From the NCBI GenBank assembly GCA_963555705.1, contig OY743171.1, positions 18,351,352 to 18,415,351 of the forward strand: a stretch of DNA of 64,000 nucleotides, written 5' to 3'. A program made the translations under genes and the position numbers. The stretch comes from Ligustrum vulgare (Eukaryota; Streptophyta; Magnoliopsida; Lamiales; Oleaceae). Below, piece after piece: positions 12,241 through 25,320 of this stretch. Numbering within the stretch: position 1 is the stretch's first letter; each line of letters opens with the position of its first letter. The notes beneath the pieces are model-generated. The model did no database searches. It saw only the letters and a list, made by a program, of their open reading frames with translations, and had not been told where the DNA came from.

Positions 12241-14620
12241 ATTTAACAGATTATGTATGTCACCAGTATTCAGCAAGTTTGTGTCCTATGCACATGCATG
12301 TGACCTGGTATACTAAACCTGAAGTATTGATGTTAAATGTAATCAACTCATATTGTTATACACCGTCAATTAGACAATTTTGACATCTTGCCATTGGTGT
12401 GACCTAAAATAATTATGTTTGAATTTTCTATATGGGAACTACAATAAACATTTGAAAAGTCAGAATGTGACAATTGTTCATTCATTTGATAATTGTGGAT
12501 TGGAGAGTTACAATAAATGCCAAAATATTTTCAAAATGTTTTATGCTTGGCATGAAATGTTTATATTGTGACCTGAAACATTGATTACTAAACAAATGAC
12601 TTAGAGTACTCATCATGTGACCTGGGCATCTATAGTTAAATGGTACACAGACTAGAAGTGAGTAATAGGGCAAAATGTGATTTAGTAGATAATATATGTG
12701 ACCTCTTGACATGTGTATGACCTAAAACAAGGAAACATGAATTACTGAACAAATGACTTAGAATATTCATTCATGTGACATGAGCATTTAAAGTAACATG
12801 GTACACAGAGCAGCATGAAGTTATAGGGCAAAAGGTCATTTAAGGTCATTTAATGGGTAACATATGTGACCTTTTGCCATGAGTGTGACCTGGGATAAGG
12901 AAGTATTAGTGTTGGATTAGGGGAACAACAATGAAAAGCAAAAATCATCAGAATATGACCTGAAACATTGAATATTGAAGAAATATCCATGATTATTGAT
13001 CATGTGACATAGATGTGTGAATTATATAACTTTAAAGCAATAGGTGCCTATTTATTAATAAAAATGACCTGGAGACAACATACGAAGCATGAGTCGTGTG
13101 GTATCTGACATTAATAATAAACATTAAATACATGTTTGCGTCCAATAGATAACTCTACTGACAAAATATCATATGGTTATTTACATATAGAAAAATCCAT
13201 GTAAACAATGGAGCTGCTAATGCCACAAAAATAATGTATCTCAGGCTCAACAAGCATTTTGTGAATTGACTACACGTAAATTTGCATATCTCTGACAATA
13301 TCTCATTTTGATCATCGTTAAGTTTAGATCTGAAATTGGTCAGAGAGTTCTTCGTACTATTTGATGTAATCTTCTCAGGAAACCATTCCTCCTGCAGGAT
13401 AATAAAATTCCAACCCTACAAAAAACATGGAAATTGTATATGATAATGAAGTCAGAAACATATAGATATTCTGAAGTCACAAACATGTGGGTATGATGAA
13501 GTCAATGTACTATCATAAGTTGAGACCACATGATCATGTTTCACTTTCACATTACAAAGGCTTATAAGTAATGGAGGGTCGCAAAATAATCACAATTTGA
13601 TCACTTGGTGTCACTGAATAATCACAATTTGAGCACCTCATTACAATTTGGGGGTCATATTTTCATTGTTTCCTCAACTCACACCAACAGAATAGTTGTA
13701 AATCAGAAACACCCAGGTAACAAAAAGCAAAATGCATAAATCATGCAACATGATGTCACATTGAAATTAGACCTCTTGTCTTTATGATATCACAATTATT
13801 GATTTTTCCATAAAAACCTCAGCAACACAAGTCCTAGCTGATATATATTCTTTAGGTCACACTTAAGTCACAGAAAGGGAATTATTAAAGACATATACAT
13901 TCTTAGGTCACAGTTAATTTGATTTTGGTTCTCAATATAATTATAACTCTTTCCAATTTGAGGTCACACTATTCATTTTTTCCATGGAAACCCCTCAACA
14001 CAAGTCTTAACTGAAATAGATTCTTTAAATCACATAAAAACTCAAAGCTTGATTCACATATTGATTTGGGGTCACAAAAAAGTCATATCTCTTGTGAATT
14101 TGAGGTCACATTATTCATGTTTTACACATAAACCCCAACAGTACATTCATTTCAATTCATGAAAAATTAAGTCACAAAAAGGAAATTATTAAACGTATAT
14201 ACATTCTTAGGTCACAGTGAAGTCTAAAATCATATAGATTGGTTAGGACACATAAATACCAAACTTTGATTCACATTTTGATTTTGGCTCACAATGTAAT
14301 CATAAATCTTGCAAACTTGAGATCACATTATTCATTTTTTCCACATAAACCATTGTAATATAATCATTAAAAACCATAAAACACTTGGATCACATGAAGG
14401 AAATTATTAAAACGCTTATTTTATGCCAGATTGCGCGCAATATTAAGTCCATTCCTAGGTCACAGGAAATTCTTAACTCATATGATAGCTTAGGTCACAA
14501 TTGAAACTCAAAGTTCGATTTGTAATCTAGGTCACAAAAGGGAAAATAATTAAAATCTAATGTTAATCAAGAATACCAGTAATCATATATGGATTATTCG
14601 GTCACAAGTCTCTCGACGCA
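12240..14620. repeat. Mirror-symmetric array of TGTGACC / GGTCACA motifs
   Basis: In the left arm (about 12250-13080) the motif reads TGTGACCT or ATGACCTG roughly ten times, for example near 12299, 12399, 12568, 12615, 12696, 12864 and 12881. In the right arm (about 13600-14610) it is inverted, AGGTCACA, with a dozen copies near 13855, 13903, 13960, 14070, 14101, 14207, 14457, 14492, 14529 and 14601. The centre, 13080-13600, is largely free of it. This suggests a DNA element whose two subterminal regions carry the same binding motif in opposite orientation. No transposase is seen inside. Confidence 0.65.
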
Positions 14621-17600
14621 TTACATATTTGAACATACCGCTCGTGTTTTGGATTTTCGATGACTTCCACGTTCCATTGCACCCAGTTCCTGAATTTATT
14701 TTGTGTCGATGGGTCACTTCCTTTTCCAGTTGGTAGTCCTCTTTTCGGACATTTCAGCAACTACTCTCTTCGACTTCAACCAAGGTGCGGTGTAAATGGT
14801 GTATTAGTCCTCAGCAGAAGCGTGATGATGCAAGGTTTCATGTATGTTCGGTTTCAGTTAGTGGAATGAATTAGATTATGATCATTGCCAGAAATTTATG
14901 GATGTTGATTTGTGTTTATTTATTTCGAATAATTTATTTCTACCGTTATAAAAGAAAATGACGCTAGTTACTTGATTTACATGTATTTTTTATAATATAT
15001 TTTTATTTGTGTAATAAGTATTAAAATCATATTCACAACCTAAATTTTGAATATATATAAGTTTGTTCTTATTCTTGAATTCAAAACTCAAATAACAGGA
15101 TTCCATGTAATTTTCACTATCTTTTTTCTTTTTTGGTTATCTGCCCCATAACAGTAGCCCAGTACTAGCCCCATTTAAATCCGCCCATGTGACCACCAAG
15201 CCCAGTAGATAAATTTCAGTCACCAACTTCAATGGTTTCTACGATTCAAATTATCCACTTACAACTGCTATGCCAAGAAAACAATGAGTCCTTCCGCAAG
15301 GTATCTATCATGACAATTACATCAATTTCAAAATATTGGAAATTAAATTAATCATTCTGCTGGTCAAGCATTCATGGTATGAGGATATGTTTTGGAATTT
15401 AACGTCAATTTCCTCTCTATGTAACCCGCGAAAACTTTTGATGTTTAATAAATAATTGAGCAAACAAGAAAATAAAATAATACAAAATTTCAGATCGTCA
15501 AAATCTTTCATTATATAATAAAGTGTTGCAATTAGGGTCCGTTTGATAGTAATGTGGAATTTGAGCTGGAAGAAAACGAATTCCAAATAATTGAAATTGA
15601 ATTTCTAGGAACTTATTCTTGGAAATTGAAAACTTAATATGTTTGATTAGATTAATTTTCAAATATTGAAAAAAAGTGAGAAATTTTCAAGTTTTATTGT
15701 TTGATTAAACTTATTAAATTAGCATGTCTCAAACTTAAGATCTCTCCTTCAAGCTTGAGACTTTAACCTTTGTTTCTCATCTTCACTTAATATTGTAAAC
15801 TTCTCAGCAAGAGGCACCACAGAAGACTAAGCATCCTTCTTCAGTTCCAGACAAATAATTTCACAATATAGAAATTGTATCTAGCTTCTAAGAAGATAGC
15901 TGGAATAGTCTTTCTAAAAAAATAAGGGGTGGATTTTGGATCCTATCATTGTCCCTTTCATTGTTTGCACAATTTTATCGTGTGCGTGTGCGTGTGCGTG
16001 TGCTGTGAACATCCCTCCCACCCTATTGCCTTACACATGCTCATGCAAATGAGTGTCAATCAGAATATCGTCCATTGATTGGGTCCAGCGCAAGTGCAAC
16101 TCTTTCTTCACCTTTGAAGGCACAGTTCTCCTGAAATGAATGGTTTCACAAGAAGAAAAAATATGCTTCCAGTCTTATTATTTTCAAGGCCAATTTAGAA
16201 AAAATGTAATTGCTAAATATTAAATTGACAAAATTTGCTTGAGAGGTAAATCAAGAAACTAAAACAAATTGGAACAATTAAACAAATGGTAATTATATTA
16301 CCACCTCAATAATTATTTTCTACCCCACATTATAAATGCACAACAAACAAAGTATAATTTTGATAAATACACTATAATAAATGTACAAATGTACCCCTTA
16401 TTTAATTTTTTTTTTTTTAAAAAAAAAGAGAAACAAATGTACACCACAAATATATCAACTTCAAATTAACTCTCATTTCTCCTCCTCCCTCTCCCACCAC
16501 CATCACTCCTCCACCCCATCACCATTATCTATGTCTTTTAACATGTTCATTCTCAGAATTTGATTACATTTTTATAACAATTTTAGCCTTTGATTATGGA
16601 GATTCCTTTTTCTTTATTTTTACATTCCTATCCTCTACACACAGTCACCTTCGTACCCTTTCACTCTCTCTTTCTCCTGGTGGTAACAACCCACCCGTCA
16701 GCCAACAAGAATTGATTTCTGGCCAATTCGCCGGTTCCACCTCACTCTCCCTCACCCTTACCATCCTTACAACCTTGATGTTTGGGAATCTTTTGAAACA
16801 TTTCTCAAGCCACGGCTATGGCTTACTCATGCCTGTGCCTATCCAATTTTGGATTTTCAAAAAACCGTCTCAATGACGTTCTTTATCCTTTACCTCCAAA
16901 AATCAATTTATATAAATAAGAAAGATTGATTATAAAATAATGGTATAATGTGAGTTCTGGTTGAATAAAGAAGGTTAAGTTTTTTGTTTGGGGCATATGA
17001 AGTTCTGTTAAGTGTTAATCATCGACTAAGATTATGGAAGCAGTCCCAAATATGATTGTAAGTTAAATTTAGTGATGATTGTAATGTAGGTAAAAATTAG
17101 CAAGAGAAAATTAAAAGGTTATTTATGCTGTTTTATTAATGTCTGTTTTTTTAAATTAGGAAATTACTAAAAATTGTGGTGTAGAAAACAATTTTCATGG
17201 CGACAATATAGTCACCCTTAAACAAACTTGAAGTCATGGGAACAACCAAAAGCAACAATAACCATCATCACCATACTTGCTTTCAAGCTATATACTCATA
17301 AGATTCACAGTAAGGATTTAGGTGATGGAATGAATTACCGCCTTTCAATTTCCTCATTTGACCTATACATTTGCTCAAGACTAGCCATTGCATTTCCTCA
17401 AACACCTAGCATACATTACTTCCCCTCCTCTCAGCTATGCACCTTATGTCTGCTAATTATAGGAAAAAAATAATTCTTGACATAGTTACAAACTTGCAAT
17501 CATGGGAACAACCAAAAACAACTATAAGCATCATTACCATACTTGCTTTCAAGTTTCAAGCCATATACTCACAAGATTCACGATAATGATTTAGTACTAC

Positions 17601-18114
17601 AAGAATTTTCTGGTAGCCGTCTTACCCCCAGGCTCTGTAATGACTATTCTCCTCCACAACCAAGTTGTCCAGCACCTTCGCCACTGAGTTAGACTGAGTC
17701 GGCTTGGATAAGTCGATCTAGATGAATCTCTTCACCTCCGACGATTTAATTAATATTCAATGAAGGCTTCATCTTCCCTCCTGCTCAATATTTGCGCCTT
17801 TGATGTAGCGTCGGTCTATAACTGGAGCATTTAAGAGATAATCAGAAATCAAAACTAAAGAGTTAGATTGAGAGCTCGAAACTGATGAGTTTATCCTTCT
17901 CGTACTGCTACATATTTCGATTTCAGCAACAAACAGAAGCTCTCTTGGATAAAACTCTCCGAGAAAGTGCATTCTAATATGTTCAATTGCTGAAAGTTTT
18001 TGTTGCATTCATAAATACCATTAATATTTTGAATAAAATCAGGAACCGTTTGGGGGAGGGGACGAGAATCTCTCCAGTCTGGTGTTAATATCGGGGGAAC
18101 TTTAAAAATACACA
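14621..18114. other. Intergenic DNA with a short duplication
   Basis: No gene recognised. A (GTGTGC)n tract lies near 15980-16003. A block starting 'gggtccgtttga' at about 15537 looks like the end of a MITE, but I could not pair it with an inverted end. The sequence at 17226-17325 is repeated at 17492-17597. Confidence 0.45.
17226..17597 (+). repeat. Direct duplication, ~100 bp at ~266-bp spacing
   Basis: The segment from 'catgggaacaaccaaaa' through 'catacttgctttcaag' to 'agattcac' occurs at about 17226-17325 and again, with a few changes and a small insertion, at 17492-17597. Confidence 0.7.
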
Positions 18115-18679
18115 AGCCAATCATGGGTTAATTCAAAATACTCTAACTTTTCAAAAACTAATCACAATATTCATTTTTCTTTAAAATGATGTGTATATCC
18201 TTAATAACCATATTTCTCTTATACACTTCATTTATTTCATATTTATATTAAAACGAAAACAATACAATTATCACTTTTCATTATTCTCTCGTATTTTCAT
18301 CTGTTTGTGCTCAATACACAGATAAATTATTCTCTCATTTTTATCTGTTTGTGCTAAAAATAATTCGCAAAAAATATACAAACCTCAATTAAAAGATTTC
18401 ATTCGCTACTTCTTATCGGTAAGTTGATTTAGCAATATTTATTATACTGTATTTAATTTTGTTCGTGTTGTGTTCAACTTATTCAACAGATCTATAATTT
18501 CGATAACCAAAAATTAACGAAAAATTCATATATTTTTAATTTTTTAGTTAATAATAATTATAGATCTATAATTATGTAGACTAAAAATGAAAATTAATAT
18601 GGTGAAGTGTGATTTTTATCAGTTTAGTAACAAAATCGAAAAAATTGAACATTAGAGTGGAAAAAAAGTGTCTATCAAT

Positions 18680-18714
18680 GGTCCGGCCGGACCATTGCAC
18701 GGTCCGGCCGGACC
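18680..18714. repeat. Two GGTCCGGCCGGACC palindromes, left end
   Basis: A perfect 14-bp palindrome at 18680-18693 and again at 18701-18714; a third copy sits at 19181-19194 on the inner edge of the terminal repeat. Related copies mark the right end (27182-27195 and 27227-27240). Confidence 0.9.
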
Positions 18715-19174
18715 AATTTCAAAAATAATTATTCTAAATTATTTTTTTACATTATAAATAAATTATAAAATTATAAATAGTTTTTTTATTCTTAATATTA
18801 TTTATCATTTATTACAAAAATAATTTCATTACTAAATATAATTAGAATTAACAAATGGCTAACTATGATTTCATAATTGTAACAAAAATTTAATAATTTC
18901 ACAATGTTGAAAAATGTAATTATAATGTCATAATTTGTTAATAATAATTACAAATAAGATATGTAATTATAATTTCATAATTTCTTAATAAAAATGAATT
19001 AATAATTTCATAATAATTAGAAATAAAATATGTAATTATAATTTCATAATGCAAATAAGAAATTTATTAATAATATCAAAATAAATATAATTATAATAAT
19101 TAAATAATGTTTAATTTTCCTACTTGTTTATTTACGTGCGGTAGTCTAAAATGTAGAATGGTTAAATATTGCGG
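18715..19174 (+). repeat. MULE left long terminal inverted repeat
   Basis: About 460 bp that pair in reverse complement with 25321-25970. The inner edge, from 'cctacttgttta' to 'gttaaatattgcgg', matches the start of the right repeat at 25321 nearly perfectly. Compared with the right copy it lacks an internal block of roughly 165 bp. Confidence 0.85.
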
Positions 19175-19301
19175 ATGCATGGTCCGGCCGGACCGAGGCT
19201 CCCGCCCGACAACGATTTTTTTTACAATTATTTTTTATCAGTTACTCTGATTTTTCTTAACTTGTTGTTTTGAAATTTTATTAATTTTAATTAATGCAGA
19301 T

Positions 19302-21494
19302 ATGGCTTTCATACCAGTTTCTTATTTTGGTGAATTCGTAGTTGATGAAAATCTGCGATGGTCATGGAAATATACAAGTGATCAAAACATTTCTATAATT
19401 TTGTTAACTCCAGGTATGTCATTTACAGACATGTACAGCAAACTACAAGATCAACTCGAAGTTGATCCATCTGAATATGATATGAAATTTGGATTTCTAT
19501 ATAACTCTAATTCTACTGTTGCATTGTCACCCTTGTTTGTTACTTCTGATGTGCAAATTACGTGGTTAATTGAGACGAATAAAAAGGAAACTATTCCTCT
19601 CTGTGTAACTTTAGTACGAAAGGATACCCCCGATAATCAGAATTGAAGAATTCGATGGTGGAGATCAGAATGTGAATGATATTTGGAACACATTAGAAAT
19701 AGCTCGTGATGATGATGATATTATTCCTGATATAGTTGTTATACTCCATGATCCTCTTATCACCAATAGATGTCACAATGTAGTCGGAGACAATCAGGAG
19801 GACATTCCATTTACAAACAATGACCTGATTAATTTATCCAGACGTCAACATGAGCACTTCGAGAACTCACAGGCTGGGCCAAGTTCACGATCGACTAATT
19901 GTTCACGTGTGGTTCCAGATGATGAAGATTTGGAAGTCCAGCAATTATTTAATACCAAGCAAGATCTCCAAGAAGTGGTGTACAGTATTGCACTTAAGTA
20001 CAATTTCGAGTTTAAAGTGAAGAAGTCATACAGGAGTACCTACACAATTGTCTATGTAGATGATAATTGTAGTTGGCGTCTGCGAGCAACGAGGATGGAC
20101 ACAAATCAATTCTTCGTAGTTCGTAAGTATGCACGAGAGCATACTTGTCAAGTGGGCATTCGTCGAAATGATCACAGACAAGCGCGTTCATGGTTTATAG
20201 GACGACAGATAATGCATAAGTTTGATGACCCAAGGACTATTTACAGATCCAGAGACATCATTAACGATGTGCAGAGAGATTTTGGGGTGATCATGAGCTA
20301 CCAGAAGGCATGGAAGGCTAGAGAATGTGAGTTAGATGATTTAATGGGTTCACCCGAGGAAAGTTATGCGAAATTAGCCAGGTATTGTCATAACATGTCG
20401 AGAACTAATCCTGGTTCGACATTCTTTATTGAGGCTGACGACGACAATCGCTTCAAGTATACCCTCTTGCGTTCGGCATAGTGGATAGCGAAAATGATCT
20501 AGCGATGAATTGGTTTTTCTCAAAGTTGAGGGAAGTAATTGAAGATGTCCATGACCTTACTTTTATAACTGATCGGGGAAATTCTATCATAAATGGTATA
20601 GCTGAAGTTTTTCCCGAGGCACACCATGGTTATTGTATGTACCATATACAAGGAAATTTGAAGACGGCGTACCGTGGTACTGGGATGGTTTCCTTGTTTA
20701 AGAGAGCGGCAGAGGCTTACACTTTTGAAGATTATAATAAGTTCATGATCGAAATAGATAACAAGAGTAAGAAAGCCTCGGAGTACATAATAGATAAATT
20801 GAGGATTCAACATTGGGCACGGTGTCAATTTCCAAGATGTCGATACAATATGATGACATCAAATAATGTGGAGTCTTTGAATGCATTATTTAAGAAGGAT
20901 CGAGAGTTACCAATTCTGGCAATGATTGAGAACATTAGGGAGAAGTAACAGGTTTGATTTCACGATAGACGCGAGGAATCTCAATCATGCACATCTTATC
21001 TCACCCCTGCCACGGAAACCAAACTCTTAAAGACATTAGACCTGGCTAGAAGGTTGGGCGTGGAGCCACTGGATCAGTTTAGATTCAATGTTGTATGCAG
21101 ACGTAATATTAGTTATGTTGTGGACTTGAATGACAACACGTGCACGTGTAGACAGTTTCAGCTTGAGCGCTTTCCATGCTCTCATGCAGTTGCAGTTGCT
21201 AGACATATGGGCTTTTCACCACAGTCATTATCAACTGAGTACTATATCACTGCTTTGTGGAGAGAAGCATATGCTGAAACTATATTTCCTCTACCAAATG
21301 AGGCTGAGTGGGAACTTCCCGAACACTTGCTCCCGCTTGATAATTTACTGCCACCGAATGTCCGAAGACGTACTCCTAGACGTGTACGTACGTTTAGAAT
21401 ACCATCTACTGGAGAGTTTCCCAGACCGCGAAAGTGCGGCGCAGTCGGTCATACTCGCCAAACTTGTACTAGTCAGATTCTCTTGAATAATTAA
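19302..21494 (+). pseudogene. Mutator-like transposase, broken
   Basis: The reading frame begins at ATG 19302 just after a possible acceptor (aatgcag). The first block (19302-19646) is a typical MULE N-terminal region. The second (19672-20480) holds the MuDR-type DNA-binding region with C-S-W-R-L-R-A. The third (20481-20948) has the central part of the DDE domain, including F-I-T-D-R and N-N-V-E-S-L. The fourth (21054-21494) has the SWIM zinc finger (C-T-C ... C-S-H, about 21139-21185) and a decayed zinc knuckle. Blocks are separated by frameshifts or stops. At the junction near 20460 the text runs from the F-K-Y position straight to P-L-A-F-G, so the segment with the first catalytic Asp (D-G-T-F) is deleted. 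Confidence 0.9.
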
Positions 21495-23084
21495 TTTTAT
21501 CACTATTAAAACTTTTACTGTAATTGTAGTGTTTTTGATAATAAATTATCTTATTTTGTCTGTGTTAATAAAGTTCGTGAATTGCTTATTATAGGATGAA
21601 AGATGATAAATGTTTCTTGGGGAAAAAAAAAAGATATTTTAGGGTTTAGGGTTTAGTTTTCTATTTTAGGGTTTATATATATATATATACTATTTTTTTG
21701 TTCCAAAAAATATATTGTTATCAGTACTTGTGAGAAAATTTATTCGACTAAAGAAATTGACAAATAAAAATTATAATAAAGAAATTGACAGTAATAAAGA
21801 AATTGACAAATAAATATATATACACAATTACATATAAAAACTATATTTTTACATTTCTAAATCTTATGGATCACAATTGTAGGTAAATAAATCCGTAGCC
21901 AACTTTATCCTCCATTTCTGTATATGTTCTTGATTGATCATCTTGACATCTCGTCCGATGCTCAAGAACTCAATATATTTTATTGCAAAAATCCCGCAAT
22001 CTCAACTGTAAGTTAAAAAAAAATTAGTGAAATAAATGAACATAGTTAAGAATTTAATTAAATACTAGAATACGAGTATAAGTAAATTTACCTGACACCT
22101 TGTTTGGAAATCCCCTTGATCCTCTCAATGGCTAGTACATCATCGACATGAATTTTAGCACGCTTAGCCATTAGAGGAACAATGAATACCAAGGGCATCA
22201 GAGTTTCTTGGAGCTGGGTCTCTGTGAAACAACCATGTTCGGAGTCGTACACATACATTTTCGATTCGGCGAACATGACCTCAACAGAAATGATGTGCGA
22301 GTTCGCGATCAACGGAATATAGATGTGTGTACAACCCGTCCACAACTGGCCACACACGGGCTCTGCCCCTACCACGTAGTCCAACATGTAATTTGGCAAC
22401 ACGTACGAGGCAGGGTTGTTTTCGAACATTGAGTACTCAATGTCGACAGCGTTTTTAAAGCCGCAACACAAGATCACTCGCCCGGGAAAGCCGAACGATT
22501 TCGGGTACCTACTAGCCCGATCGCGCAGCAACTCCATCGCAAGATCAACATGTTACAACATAAAATATAAGCGAATTAAATATTATTTAATTAGCAAATA
22601 ATATAGTGAGTTCACATAATTACGATTATGCACTCACATCGTCGGCAAGCCAAGCTCCGCTCTGAGGACTATTGCGAACCAATCTTTGGCATCCGATATT
22701 GTTGTCTTCCCAATGGCGAAGCGAAACCTGAATGAATAAATAATTAGAGATTCATATACAATCATTTTAACAGTTAAGAAATAAATAAACAAAATCATAA
22801 GAAACTTACTTCGACTTAACTTGAGAGTACCACATATCGAACACCTTTTGCTTCGCCGGATCGACTTCACGGAATAAGTTAACATAAGTGCCGTCCACGA
22901 ATGTCCTCTTCTTCGCCTCGGCCATGAAGGGAGAAAGAACATGCTGTGAGGGTTGTCTTGTCCTCTTACTTATAATCTGCTCCTTCACCTCGACAGTACG
23001 TTTCTGTCCCCTCTTCTCGACTATCTCCGTCAGCCGCTTAGTCGACTCATCCTCCGGCACCTCCGACACCTGAGGCACCTCCTC

Positions 23085-23250
23085 CTCCGCCTCCCGAGGC
23101 ACCTCCTCCTCCGCCCCCCGAGGCCCCTCCTCCTCCTCCTCCTCCTCCTCCTCTCGAGGTACCTCCACCTCCACTCGAGGCACCTCCTCCTCCGCCCCCC
23201 GAGGCACCTCCTCCTCCGCCGCCCCCCGAGGCACCTCCTCCTCCATCCGA
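23085..23250 (-). repeat. E-E-V-P-R coding minisatellite
   Basis: Repeated CCTCCTCC/CGAGGCA triplets encode many E-E-E-V-P-R-G/E units on the minus strand. The plus-strand frames over it are shadows. Confidence 0.8.
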
Positions 23251-23644
23251 GGCACCCCCTCAGTCACATCCCCAGCGACCCAAGTCAGCACCCTGTAAAA
23301 ATCCTGCTCCGTCATCCGAGCTATCATATCATCCAGCTCATCATGCTCTGGCATCATATCTGATACTCCATGCACACCTCGGAGCTCATCCCTAAGGGCG
23401 TCGACTTTACCTCCGAGGGCGTCGACCTTCACTTCGAGGGCGTCGACCTTACCTCAGAGCTCATCCCCAAGAGCATGCATCTCATCACGAATGACCCCCA
23501 CCAGACGCTCAAACAAATCATCAATGTGAGGTAATGGGCGCTGAAAACAAAAATGACAATTGATTATTTAACTCAAATATTATAACATATAAATGTCATC
23601 ATTAAAATACTATAGTTTATTGAAAACTGAATCAATGAACATAC

Positions 23645-24165
23645 CGGGGGAGTAGGGGAGCGTAAAGGTCCGCGAGATGCCCTCGGTGAATGAGATCTCA
23701 TGAGCGGCGGGGACATGTCTCGTACTGGACTGCGTTGATCCTAGATATAACAAAAGTGGAAATTAAATGTCGAATATTGTTTATTTAAGATTTTACAAAA
23801 TTCTTGACAGAATCTCCCCTTAAAATTGAATTTAATCACCCTATAAAGGGACATCAAAATGTCATAATAAAGCAAAAACATTCAACCACTCAACCACGAC
23901 AATTCAAAACACCAACCACAACTCAATAATACTCCCATATCACCGACTACTCCGAAAATAATTCTCAACTCATAAACATATCAAATTCAAATTATAAACT
24001 CCAAATAATATAATAGGAAATAAACTAACCCCAGTAAAATATTATATCTTATTGAATCCATGAACATACCGCGGGAGTGGAGGAGCGTAAAGGTCCGCGA
24101 GATGCCCCCGGTGAATGAGATCTCATGAGCGGAGGAGACATGTCTCGTACTGAATTACGTTGATC
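23645..24165 (-). repeat. Duplicated 96-bp exon in the ULP1 gene
   Basis: Two copies, 24165-24070 and 23740-23645, each begin after CTAG, carry D-Q-R ... V-R-D-M-S-P-P-L-M-R-S and end at a GTATGTTC donor. Flanking intron sequence on both sides is also partly shared. Equal length and frame mean that adding or losing one copy keeps the frame. Confidence 0.8.
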
Positions 24166-25320
24166 CTAGATATAACAAAAGTGGAGATTAATTATTTAAC
24201 CCAAAAGGTAAATAACAATCTAAAATTACATTACATACCAGTGCACACATGTAGTCCTGCTCCTCCTCTACGGTCGAAGCCGTCAACGCATGAAGGATTT
24301 CGAGCTAATATATTAACATTCAAACAATTTATAAATCATGTGTCAAATATTATATTACATTAATAATAATTTCTAAACGCTCACCTCAGGATCATCTAGG
24401 ATAGCCGAAAGCTGCCTAGAACTTAGCGCCTCCGTTGCTCTCCAATTTAACATCCGAGGAAATCGCGTCCCCGCCTTAATTGCCCACCTGTCACCTAAGG
24501 CGGGAATAACCTCATACGCCCATATCTATGAAACTTACAATTATTATGATGATGAAAAACATAATAAACTAATTCAAAATGAAAAGTTTAAAATTATTAC
24601 CTGCAGAGCAAAAGGGAAGTCGTACGCATCATACTTCCGAGGGCCCTTCTCCGCCTTGGGCATAGAATGAGTTTTATTAAATATCTTAACGGTATCGACA
24701 TAAATTTTATTACCCCATGGATAGTTGTTGAAAGCTTCAATATCATCAACAAGTTCCAAAGGGTATAACTCGATACCATTCTTTGCTTGCTTGCCCTTCA
24801 CGAAGCTCTCCAGAATATAGACCATGCATAATTTCAATTTATCCAACATATTGAAACAAGTCTTTAAAGTATTCCAGAGCTCCCCCCTGTAAATGGTCCT
24901 TTGTTCTTCGAAGTATTTCAGATGAAGCCTCGATTTTGAGAGTAATTCGGGCGTTGGGTCCGTTTGGCCATCACACTTTAATCCCGTGATGAGGGAAAAC
25001 TCAAATGTCGAGAATGTGACTATCTTGTCATCCCCGAAGCAAAAACTATATACACCACCGTCTACTGGCTTCAGAAGTCGAAGTACCAAAGAATCTATAA
25101 TCTGAGGTGCAAACTGCATCGTGGTCAATTCTTTGAATCGCCATAGGAATGATCGCTTCAAGATATCTTGATGACACTCATCAAGAGTCTTTAGAACTGC
25201 GTCGAAGTCATATTCCATGTACTGGGAAACTTTAGCTAGAAACCCTCTCAGTTCAAGACCAATCGCATACTCCATCCTACAATAATTTCAAATGTTAAAA
25301 TCAAAGTTCAAAAACGTATG

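Larger units (their letters stand above)
21864..25275 (-). pseudogene. DUF1985 / ULP1-like C48 protease gene of the MULE
   Basis: Multi-exon minus-strand gene. Likely exons: 25275-24601 (DUF1985 region, with F-S-L-I-T-G-L), 24525-24385, 24304-24239, 24165-24070, 23740-23645, about 23540-22810 (heptad K-V-D-A-L repeats and long E-E-V-P-R repeats), about 22737-22634, about 22550-22083 and 22005-21864. The protease part shows the catalytic His (in S-H-I-I-S-V-E-V), the Asp (Y-V-Y-D-S-E) and the Cys (D-C-G-I-F, at 22001-21990). Two in-frame nonsense codons are seen: TGA at 23456-23454 in the heptad region and TGA at 22004-22002, one codon before the D-C-G box. The family cleaves SUMO-like conjugates; no activity is expected here. 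Confidence 0.85.

Noticed and set aside
12240..14620. CRISPR-like array or nuclear-receptor half-sites (AGGTCA)
   Set aside because: The shared motif is only 7-8 bp and spacing is irregular, so there is no repeat-spacer structure. This is plant DNA, and plants have no nuclear receptors; the match is coincidental.
15537..15760. Possible hAT-type MITE starting gggtccgtttga
   Set aside because: No inverted partner end or target duplication could be found by eye.
22888..23363. Plus-strand L/R/H-rich frames
   Set aside because: Shadows of the minus-strand E-E-V-P-R coding repeat of the ULP1 gene.
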